A stretch of 5,433 bases of DNA from Hyphomicrobiales bacterium (lineage in GTDB: Bacteria > Pseudomonadota > Alphaproteobacteria > Parvibaculales > Parvibaculaceae): contig JAATFR010000012.1 in assembly GCA_015655095.1 (NCBI GenBank), positions 1 through 5,433 of the forward strand. The letters run 5' to 3'. Positions 1 to 5,119 of the stretch are shown here, one piece after another. Under the pieces are notes generated by a model, which searched no databases, had not been told where the DNA came from, and was given only the letters and a program-made list of their open reading frames with translations. A program made the position numbers and the translations under genes. The first letter of the stretch is position 1, and each line of letters opens with the position of its first letter.

Positions 1-116
1 ACACGCCAGGTTCGGACCTGCGCCGCTGGCAATCCATCGCCGCCAATCTGGACGCCTTCGCCAAAGGTGAGCGGCCTGCCACGGTGGTGATGGAGGGAAC
101 CCGCCCGGCCGCCTGA
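1..116 (+). CDS. C-terminal end of a probable D-2-hydroxyacid dehydrogenase (partial)
   Basis: Reading frame 3 is open from the window edge to a TGA at 114-116 and gives 37 residues, beginning TPGSDLRRWQSIAANLDAF and ending ERPATVVMEGTRPAA. The pattern of a short amphipathic helix, then N-L-x-x-F-x-x-G-E, then a hydrophobic 'VV' close to the stop is what NAD-dependent D-2-hydroxyacid dehydrogenases show at their C-terminus. That family reduces 2-oxoacids such as glyoxylate or hydroxypyruvate. No catalytic or nucleotide-binding residue lies in the visible part, so the family call is an inference from a short tail. The gene ends 92 bases before the next start and no clear terminator hairpin follows it. 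Confidence 0.5.
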   Translation, partial: TPGSDLRRWQSIAANLDAFAKGERPATVVMEGTRPAA

Positions 117-144
117 GAAGCCACCGATAAAAGACCTGCTCCTG

Positions 145-173
145 CTTGCCTCTGCGTCCACCACTGTTATTCT
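145..173 (+). promoter_or_regulatory. Candidate sigma-70 type promoter of the acyl-CoA dehydrogenase pair
   Basis: CTTGCC at 145-150 matches the alphaproteobacterial -35 consensus CTTGAC at 5 of 6 bases. A 17-base spacer leads to TATTCT at 168-173, a moderate -10 match. Transcription would begin near 180, giving a leader of about 30 bases before the ATG at 209. The leader contains the palindrome ATTTAAAT at 187-194, which could be chance or part of an operator. This is pattern matching only. Confidence 0.35.
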
Positions 174-208
174 CGCGCCCAATAGCATTTAAATCAGTGA
201 GGACGCCC

Positions 209-1405
209 ATGGAAGCGCTCGAAAAATTCCGCCAGGAAACTCGCGAATGGCTGGAGGCAAACTGCCCTCCTTCCATCCGCACCCCCATGCCCGAAGATGA
301 AAGCCCATGGGGCGGGCGCAATCCCAAATGGAAAAACCCGGAATCGAAGCTCTGGATGGAGCAGATGGCCTCGCGCGGCTGGACTGCGCCGACATGGCCA
401 AAAGCCTATGGCGGCGGCGGCCTGACCAAGGAGGAAAACCTCGTGCTGATGCAGGAGCTGCGCCGCATCAATGCGCGGCCTGCCCTGATGAGCTTTGGCA
501 TCTGGATGCTTGGGCCTGCCCTCCTCCAGTATGCCAATGAAGAGCAGAAGCTTGAGCATTTGCCTAAAATCGTGCGCGGCGAAATCCGCTGGTGTCAGGG
601 CTATTCGGAACCGGGTGCCGGCTCCGATCTTGCAGGCCTTCAGACGAAATGCGAGGACAAAGGCGATCATTATCTCGTCAACGGCCAGAAGATCTGGACC
701 TCCTACGCCAATTACGCCGACTGGATTTTCTGCCTTGTCCGCACCGACACCAGCAAGAAGCATGAAGGCATTTCCTTCCTGCTGATCGACATGGCCAACG
801 GCGGCGTGGAGACCCGTCCGATCACCATGATCTCAGGCGCATCGCCGTTCTGCGAAACCTTCCTCACGGATGTGAAGGTGCCAAAGGGAAATCTCGTAGG
901 TGAGCTGAACAAGGGCTGGACCATCGCCAAGGCGCTGCTGCAGCACGAGCGTGAAATGATCTCCGGCATGGGCCTCGGCAATGCCTCGGCCGGGTCGAGC
1001 TTCGCCAGCCTGGAGCAGGCGGCGAAGGATTATGTCGGCGAGGTTGATGGCAAAATCGCCAATGCAGGGCTGCGCGAGCACCTGACCCGGCAGCTCATGG
1101 ATGGCAAGGCGTTTGCGCTGACAATGCAGCGCTCCATGGAGGAAGCAAAGGCCGGCCACGGCCCCGGCGCCGCCAGCTCCATCTTCAAATATTACGGCAC
1201 GGAACTGAACAAGCGGCGCTATGAGCTGCTGCTGGAAATCGCGGGCACGCAGGCGCTCGGCTGGGAAGGCGACAGCTTCAGCGCCGAGGAACTGTCCATT
1301 CCGCGCGCCTGGCTGCGCTCCAAGGGCAACTCGATCGAGGGCGGCACCACGGAAGTGCAGCTCAACGTCGTCGCCAAGCGCGTGCTCGGTCTTCCCATCG
1401 AATGA
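209..1405 (+). CDS. Acyl-CoA dehydrogenase, catalytic (large) subunit of a heteromeric pair, PimC-like
   Basis: This 398-aa FAD-dependent enzyme should oxidise an acyl-CoA to the trans-2-enoyl-CoA and pass electrons to ETF in the cytoplasm. The ATG at 209 is chosen because TGAGGA (198-203) sits 5 bases upstream; the TTG at 146 in the same frame has no such site. Order of domains: helical N-terminal domain about 1-125, beta middle domain about 128-222, helical C-terminal domain about 235-395. The middle domain holds SEPGAGSD (133-140) and NGQKIWTS with W163, the flavin and substrate contacts. The catalytic base is probably Glu247 in QHERE, the helix position used by isovaleryl- and long-chain acyl-CoA dehydrogenases; the alternative C-terminal position is Gly378 in EGGTTEVQ. 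The family's R-x-Q-F-G motif is absent (VGEVDG stands there) and GGxG is replaced by AGTQ. The next gene carries both, so the two probably form one enzyme. Substrate unknown; dicarboxylyl- or branched acyl-CoA are guesses from relatives. Confidence 0.88.
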   Translation: MEALEKFRQETREWLEANCPPSIRTPMPEDESPWGGRNPKWKNPESKLWMEQMASRGWTAPTWPKAYGGGGLTKEENLVLMQELRRINARPALMSFGIWMLGPALLQYANEEQKLEHLPKIVRGEIRWCQGYSEPGAGSDLAGLQTKCEDKGDHYLVNGQKIWTSYANYADWIFCLVRTDTSKKHEGISFLLIDMANGGVETRPITMISGASPFCETFLTDVKVPKGNLVGELNKGWTIAKALLQHEREMISGMGLGNASAGSSFASLEQAAKDYVGEVDGKIANAGLREHLTRQLMDGKAFALTMQRSMEEAKAGHGPGAASSIFKYYGTELNKRRYELLLEIAGTQALGWEGDSFSAEELSIPRAWLRSKGNSIEGGTTEVQLNVVAKRVLGLPIE

Positions 1406-1457
1406 TGCGTTCTGCGCATTGTTTCATTCCCGTTCCAGTTAACCTGAAGAGACTCCC

Positions 1458-2597
1458 ATGGCCCTCGTGCTGACAGAAGAGCAGACCATGCTCCGCGATA
1501 CCGCTGCCCAGTTTTTCAAGGAGCGCGCGCCCGTCGCCAATTTCCGCAAATTGCGCGACACAAACGACCAGACCGGCTTTGACAAATCCGTCTGGAAGGA
1601 AATGGCCGACCTCGGCTTTGCCGGCGTCATGATCAGCGAAGAGCATGGCGGCACCGGCTTCGGCCCCGTTGGTCTTGGCCTCGTGCTGGAGCAGGCGGGG
1701 CGCACGCTTGCCGCCTCGCCGCTGGTGTCCACCGTGCTGGTCGGCGCAACGGCTGTCGACCTGGGCGGAAACGCGCTCCAGCGCAACAACATTCTGCCGA
1801 AGGTTGCGTCAGGTGAAATCGTGCTGGCGCTCGCACTGGAAGAAGGCGCCCACCACAACCCTTACAAGATCGGGACGACGGCGGAAGACCACAGCGGCAC
1901 CTACCGCCTGAACGGCCGCAAGAGCTTCGTGCTCGACGGTCACGTCGCCGACAAGTTCATTGTCGTCGCCCGCACCGGAGGGCACGTCGCGGACCGCCAT
2001 GGCCTCACGCTCTTCATCGTTGATGTGGGAACGCCGGGCCTCAAGGTGACGCGCACGAAAATGGTCGACAGCCGCAACGCCGCCATCATCGAGTTCGAGA
2101 ATGTATCGGTCCCTTCCGATAATGTGCTGGGCTCGGTGGGCGCTGGCGCAGATATTCTCGATTCCGTGCTCGATCTCGGCCGCATCGGGATCGCGGCGGA
2201 ACTGCTGGGCCTCATCTCTCAGGTCTTTGAGGAAACCGTGACCTATCTGAAGGAACGCAAGCAGTTCGGCAAACCCATCGGCTCGTTCCAGGCGCTGGCC
2301 CACCGGGCGGCTGAAATGTTTGCGGAAATCGAGCTCTGCCGCTCCGTCGTGCTCGATGCGCTTTCGGCCGTGGAGGAGCGTCGCAACGATGTGGCGCAGA
2401 TGGCAAGCCTCGCCAAGGCCCGCCTCTCCGATGTGGCGCGGCTCGTCACCAACGAGGGCCTGCAAATGCATGGCGGCATGGGTATGACGGACCAGTTCGA
2501 TGTCGGCCTGTTCATGAAACGCGCGCGCGTGGCCGCCGCCACCTTTGGCGACGCCAATTTCCATCGTGATCGCTTTGCGACACTTGCCGGCTACTGA
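1458..2597 (+). CDS. Acyl-CoA dehydrogenase family protein, non-catalytic (small) subunit, PimD-like
   Basis: The 379-aa product has the whole acyl-CoA dehydrogenase fold: N-terminal helices about 1-118, beta domain about 120-220, C-terminal helices about 228-375. GAAGAGA (1446-1452) lies 5 bases before the ATG. It keeps the second-half FAD motifs: ERKQFGKPIGSFQ (R267, Q269, F270, G271) and LQMHGGMGMT (335-344). These bind the FAD pyrophosphate of the neighbouring subunit in homomeric relatives. It has lost catalytic residues: the IVD-type Glu position is Gly241 (LDLGRI), and the MCAD-type position near 363-366 reads FGDA rather than YEGT. The SEPxxGSD loop is degenerate (LEEGAHHN, 127-134) and the flavin-stacking W-T/S is F157-V-L. 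Alone it should be inactive. It follows its partner by 52 bases on the same strand, with no promoter or strong terminator seen between them. The length of about 380 aa matches PimD of Rhodopseudomonas palustris as I recall it. Confidence 0.87.
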   Translation: MALVLTEEQTMLRDTAAQFFKERAPVANFRKLRDTNDQTGFDKSVWKEMADLGFAGVMISEEHGGTGFGPVGLGLVLEQAGRTLAASPLVSTVLVGATAVDLGGNALQRNNILPKVASGEIVLALALEEGAHHNPYKIGTTAEDHSGTYRLNGRKSFVLDGHVADKFIVVARTGGHVADRHGLTLFIVDVGTPGLKVTRTKMVDSRNAAIIEFENVSVPSDNVLGSVGAGADILDSVLDLGRIGIAAELLGLISQVFEETVTYLKERKQFGKPIGSFQALAHRAAEMFAEIELCRSVVLDALSAVEERRNDVAQMASLAKARLSDVARLVTNEGLQMHGGMGMTDQFDVGLFMKRARVAAATFGDANFHRDRFATLAGY

Positions 2598-2683
2598 ACG
2601 GGCATCAGGTCATTCCGGAGAGGCTCTTTTCAGGATAACCTGTCTGGAATGGCAATCTTGGGTTCGGGCTTGCGTCCGGGGCG

Positions 2684-2694
2684 AGGGAATAATT
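2684..2694 (+). promoter_or_regulatory. Shine-Dalgarno and putative ATT start codon of the DUF1007 gene
   Basis: GAGGGA at 2683-2688 is a strong ribosome-binding sequence in the frame-independent sense, and the ATT at 2692 lies 5 bases after its GAGG core. Starting at ATT gives a product beginning (M)RKQIII, a normal signal-peptide n-region. ATA at 2689 is directly next to the site and too close. ATT initiation is rare in bacteria (infC and pcnB of E. coli are known cases), so this stays a proposal. Confidence 0.35.
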
Positions 2695-3372
2695 CGTAAA
2701 CAAATCATTATCGCCCTCGCCCTTTTCTTCTCTCTCATGGCGACGCCCGCGAGCGCCCATCCCCATGTCTGGATCGACATGCGAGTTACAGCGCTTCTGG
2801 ATGACAGCCGCAGACTGACCGCGCTCAGGATCAACTGGACGTTCGACGAGTTCTACACCGCCTTCGCGCTCGATGGCCTGAAGAAGAATGCGAAGGGCGA
2901 ATATGATCCTGCCGCGCTGGCAGACCTTGCCAGGGTCAACCTCACGGATCTCGCGGCCTACAGCTATTTCACCCATATTTTCGCTGGAAACTCCGAACTG
3001 GCGCCGGCCCCGCCCCGCGACGGCAAATCGAGCTACAAAAATGGCCAGCTTACCCTTGATTTCGTGCTGCCGCTGAAAACGCCCCAGGCCACGCCGGTGA
3101 GCTTCAGGATTTATGACCCGACCTATTACATCGCCATCGATTATGTGAAGCCGGACCCGGTTTCCATCGACTATGGCGACATAAAGTCCGACGCCCTTTC
3201 CCCGACTCAAACTCAAAAGTGTAAGATCGACATCTCGCAGAAGAACCCTGAAAAAGTGTTCCTCAGCCTGCCGGAAAGCTATTTTACCAGCGCAAAGGCA
3301 GGCAATCTAGGCGAAGCATTCGCCGCCAATGCCACCCTTGCCTGTGCGGCCACGGGAACCGGAGCAGAATGA
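2692..3372 (+). CDS. DUF1007 family periplasmic protein, ZevA-like metal-transport partner
   Basis: From the proposed ATT start the product has 226 residues, the usual size for DUF1007 (PF06226). Residues 1-22 form a signal peptide: RKQ, a run of I/A/L/F, then ATPASA before His23. The mature protein begins HPHVWID, the family hallmark, whose histidines may bind metal at the new N-terminus. It continues with INWTFDEFY and a region rich in Tyr and Asp (YDPTYYIAIDYVKPDPVSID, 140-160 roughly). Two cysteines occur late in the chain (KCKID and LACAAT), perhaps a disulfide. Other in-frame starts are TTG 2545, GTG 2566, TTG 2575 and TTG 2584; all add 36-49 unlike residues before the signal peptide, and the first ATG (2737) cuts it away. 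Its stop overlaps the permease start by 4 bases, so the two are probably co-translated. DUF1007 plus NicO is the layout of Haemophilus ZevAB, reported as a zinc system; the metal here is not shown by the sequence. Confidence 0.8.
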   Translation: MRKQIIIALALFFSLMATPASAHPHVWIDMRVTALLDDSRRLTALRINWTFDEFYTAFALDGLKKNAKGEYDPAALADLARVNLTDLAAYSYFTHIFAGNSELAPAPPRDGKSSYKNGQLTLDFVLPLKTPQATPVSFRIYDPTYYIAIDYVKPDPVSIDYGDIKSDALSPTQTQKCKIDISQKNPEKVFLSLPESYFTSAKAGNLGEAFAANATLACAATGTGAE

Positions 3373-4409
3373 GCGTCCCCTCTGTCTTCAAATCAATCAC
3401 TCTGGAAAGGCCTTTCCGGGTTGTGCCTTTTCTTGCCCTCCTGATCTGCCTTGCCATCAGCATCGCGCCTGCCCACGCGGACATGTTTTCCGCCCCGCCG
3501 TCTGACGCCGCCGCAAGCCCGTTCGATCAGGCGCTGGTCTATGTCCAGCAGATGCAATCTCAGGCCTATCGCGCGCTCGCCAAGGCCGCGACTGGCCTTC
3601 AGGACCAGATGACGGGCGCGGCGGCCGCCACGCTTGTCGGCCTTTCCTTTTTTTACGGCATCCTTCATGCGCTTGGGCCCGGCCACGGCAAGGCTGTCGT
3701 CACCTCCTATCTGCTGGCGGGCGAGCGAAAGCTCCGGCGCGGCATCGGCCTCGCCTTCCTCTCCGCCGCCATGCAGGCCGTTACCGCCATCGTGCTGGTT
3801 GGCGCGCTCGCCATGATCGCGGGCCTTTCCACCCGGGCGACCATGAATACGGTGCCCTATGTCGAGAAGGCGAGCTTTGCCATGGTGGCCATGCTTGGCC
3901 TGTGGATGATCTGGCGCGCGCTTCGCGGCGGCTTTGGCCACGCGCATGGCCACAGCGGACATGATGACTTCGAATATGAAGAGCACGCCTACGACGAGCG
4001 GCACGATCATCACGGCCATGGCCATAGCCACACCCTCGCCCCCGATCAGCTTGACCGGACCACCAGCCGCCGGGAGAGCATCGCGCTGGTGCTCTCGGTG
4101 GGCCTGCGCCCCTGCAGCGGGGCCATCCTGGTGTTGCTGTTCACAGCGGCGCTGGGCGCATTCTGGATCGGCGTGGTCGGTACGCTCGCCATGGCGCTTG
4201 GCACGGCAATCACCGTTTCCGGCCTCGGCTTCCTCACCGTTGCGTCGCGCGCGCTGGCATTGCGCATCGTGGGGCCCCGCGGCAGCGCCAGGATTGCCCA
4301 TATCGAACGCGTCCTTGGCGTCCTCGGCGGCCTGCTTGTCTTTGCCATCGGGGTTATTCTGTTTGTGACGTCTGTAAATTCGCCCGCAGGCCCGTTCGGC
4401 CTTTCCTGA
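3369..4409 (+). CDS. NicO/RcnA-family transition-metal permease, ZevB-like
   Basis: This 346-aa inner-membrane protein should carry Ni, Co or Zn ions. The ATG overlaps the preceding TGA (ATGA) and GGAG at 3361-3364 is its ribosome site. Residues 17-37 form a signal-like hydrophobic stretch ending APAHADM, followed by a probably periplasmic segment to about 83. Six further hydrophobic helices are seen at about 84-101, 125-152, 167-185, 237-262, 266-294 and 312-334. The family motifs are HALGPGHGKA (100-109, in the first core helix) and LRPCSGAI (246-253); their His, Asp/Gly and Cys-containing kinks are typical of NicO (PF03824). The loop between the third and fourth core helices (191-221) has 11 histidines with several Asp and Glu, an obvious metal-binding or sensing stretch. 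RcnA exports Ni/Co in E. coli, while ZevB is reported for zinc acquisition; direction cannot be read from sequence. No RcnR, NikR or Zur gene is in the window. Confidence 0.88.
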   Translation: MSVPSVFKSITLERPFRVVPFLALLICLAISIAPAHADMFSAPPSDAAASPFDQALVYVQQMQSQAYRALAKAATGLQDQMTGAAAATLVGLSFFYGILHALGPGHGKAVVTSYLLAGERKLRRGIGLAFLSAAMQAVTAIVLVGALAMIAGLSTRATMNTVPYVEKASFAMVAMLGLWMIWRALRGGFGHAHGHSGHDDFEYEEHAYDERHDHHGHGHSHTLAPDQLDRTTSRRESIALVLSVGLRPCSGAILVLLFTAALGAFWIGVVGTLAMALGTAITVSGLGFLTVASRALALRIVGPRGSARIAHIERVLGVLGGLLVFAIGVILFVTSVNSPAGPFGLS

Positions 4410-4412
4410 GCC

Positions 4413-4429
4413 AAAAAGCTCGACTTTTT
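4413..4429 (+). terminator. Short A/T-rich hairpin after the permease gene, possible weak terminator
   Basis: AAAAAG CTCGA CTTTTT is a perfect 6-bp stem with a 5-base loop, 3 bases after the permease stop. It ends in a run of five T on the + strand and, being symmetric, also on the minus strand. The stem has a single G-C pair, so it would be weak. A second small stem, AGGCC-CGTTC-GGCCT (about 4388-4402), lies just before it inside the gene end and could add to it. Confidence 0.3.
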
Positions 4430-4448
4430 CCCGGTCGCGAACCATACT
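4419..4448 (+). promoter_or_regulatory. Candidate promoter of the 79-aa gene
   Basis: CTCGAC (4419-4424) is one base from the alphaproteobacterial -35 CTTGAC, and CATACT (4443-4448) follows after 18 bases as a fair -10. Transcription would begin near 4455, leaving a leader of about 38 bases. The -35 lies within the loop and right arm of the A/T hairpin at 4413-4429, so one or both calls may be chance. Confidence 0.25.
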
Positions 4449-4492
4449 GCGCCAGATTTACCTGTACGAAATCCGACCAGAAAGAGTCCGGC

Positions 4493-4732
4493 ATGTCCGA
4501 CGACAAGAACAGCCCCGAACTGCCCGAGCGCATCACCGTGCTTGCGACAGAGTTCACGCCTGCCGCGATGGAATTTCATCGCCGCAACATGAGCGAAAAG
4601 GGCTATCGGATGGAAGGGCAGATCGTGCAGCGCAAGTTCCAGCTCATCGAGGGCATGGGCGCACCGGCTGACCTGTTCGACGGCAAACAGATGTATGCCG
4701 TGACTTTCGTTCGCAAGGGTGCCGAGAAGTAA
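4493..4732 (+). CDS. Small soluble protein of unknown function (79 aa)
   Basis: I do not recognise a named family. The ATG at 4493 has AAAGAG (4481-4486) 6 bases upstream. The chain is charged, with no signal peptide, membrane segment or cysteine. Visible layout: a polar tail (1-12), a beta strand RITVLATEF, a helix about 22-36 (AAMEFHRRNMSEKGY), a strand or two MEGQIVQRKFQLI, a loop GMGAPADLF, and a last strand MYAVTFVRK. A beta-alpha-beta-beta order with a glycine and an aromatic residue at the end of the helix is reminiscent of small DUF4177-type proteins, but that is a guess from shape only. It has its own candidate promoter and converges on the minus-strand membrane-protein gene 99 bases away, so it is probably a single-gene unit. 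Codon use matches the neighbours, supporting a real gene. Confidence 0.7.
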   Translation: MSDDKNSPELPERITVLATEFTPAAMEFHRRNMSEKGYRMEGQIVQRKFQLIEGMGAPADLFDGKQMYAVTFVRKGAEK

Positions 4733-4761
4733 CCGTTTCCCGCTTTCAGGAAATGACATCC

Positions 4762-4780
4762 GGCATGGGCTTGCCATGCC
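4762..4780. terminator. Perfect hairpin between convergent genes, possible shared terminator element
   Basis: GGCATGG GCTTG CCATGCC forms a 7-bp perfect stem with a 5-base loop, 29 bases after the 79-aa gene and 51 bases past the end of the minus-strand gene. Its place between two convergent stops fits a role for both strands. Neither side has a T run, so it is not a classical intrinsic terminator. Confidence 0.25.
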
Positions 4781-4831
4781 TGAGCAGGCTTTGGTGCCAC
4801 CAGCAGTTGCATCTGAAGGGCTGACAGGAGG

Positions 4832-5017
4832 CTACTTGCGCTGCTTCCAGCGCTCCCTGATTCTTGGCGCATAGAGGATGGCGACGCTGGCCAGCGCGAA
4901 GAGCAACAGCACGATCACGAACTGGACAACGGCAAAGCCCACATCATCCCGAGGGATAAGCCAGCCGGCGATAACGCCCGCCCCGATCAGCAGAATCCGG
5001 ACAACAAATCCAAGCAT
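4832..5017 (-). CDS. Small two-helix membrane protein of unknown function (61 aa)
   Basis: The ATG (read from 5017) has GAGGAG 7 bases upstream on the minus strand, the best ribosome site in this gap; the longer frame to 5101 adds a cysteine-rich, unlikely N-terminus. Two membrane helices are clear: about residues 5-21 (VVRILLIGAGVIAGWLI) and about 28-49. A short PRDD turn joins them, and the C-terminal tail PRIRERWKQRK is strongly basic. By the positive-inside rule both ends face the cytoplasm and the acidic turn faces the periplasm. It lies 102 bases after purA on the same strand and may be read from the same transcript; I see no good promoter in the gap. No family recognised; annotations of such genes are usually 'hypothetical membrane protein'. 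Confidence 0.72.
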   Translation of the reverse strand: MLGFVVRILLIGAGVIAGWLIPRDDVGFAVVQFVIVLLLFALASVAILYAPRIRERWKQRK

Positions 5018-5052
5018 CGCGCAACTCCTCGGCCCACATCGTGAACATTCCG

Positions 5053-5095
5053 TTGCCCTGTCCGTAAGGCTGTGAGCGGCGCCACGGGCAGGCAA
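5053..5095 (-). repeat. Imperfect stem-loop downstream of purA
   Basis: Arms 5053-5065 (TTGCCCTGTCCGT) and 5084-5095 (ACGGGCAGGCAA) pair over 12 positions, with one bulged C at 5058 and one T-G wobble at 5061/5088. The 18-base loop can add 3 more pairs (5068-5070 with 5081-5083). It begins about 25 bases after the purA stop on the minus strand. There is no T run after it, so it may protect the purA mRNA 3' end or aid Rho-type termination rather than act as an intrinsic terminator. Confidence 0.4.
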
Positions 5096-5119
5096 GAGCA
5101 ACAGCGCGGACCATGCAAC

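Noticed and set aside
187..194. ATTTAAAT palindrome as a fatty-acid regulator operator
   Set aside because: The perfect symmetry stops at 8 bases and the flanks do not extend it. Too short to assign to any regulator.
146..208. TTG start at 146 adding 21 residues to the first dehydrogenase
   Set aside because: The added residues (MPLRPPLLFSRP...) are unlike the family N-terminus, the TTG has no good ribosome site and it overlaps the likely promoter. ATG 209 has TGAGGA at the right distance.
1405..1419. Small hairpin ATGCG-TTCTG-CGCAT just after the first dehydrogenase stop
   Set aside because: It has only 5 bp and no T run. It is unlikely to stop transcription between two genes whose products belong together.
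1809..2564. 251-codon minus-strand frame opposite the second dehydrogenase
   Set aside because: It lies wholly within a well-supported gene, has no ribosome site that I can see and has a composition typical of an antisense shadow.
2598..2691. Cobalamin or nickel/cobalt riboswitch, or a promoter, before the DUF1007 gene
   Set aside because: The 94-base gap is too short for a cobalamin riboswitch and shows no conserved core of one. Possible -35/-10 pairs have poor spacing, and the best (CTTGCG to TAATTC, 15 bases) would start transcription inside the gene.
3393..4445. 350-codon open frame on the minus strand opposite the permease
   Set aside because: It mirrors a clear NicO gene in a G+C-rich genome, where the antisense frame is often open. 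Its product is low-complexity, charged and without a recognisable family.
5018..5101. Longer version of the 61-aa membrane protein beginning at 5101
   Set aside because: The extra 28 residues are cysteine- and arginine-rich and overlap the stem-loop, and the internal ATG at 5017 has a much better ribosome site.
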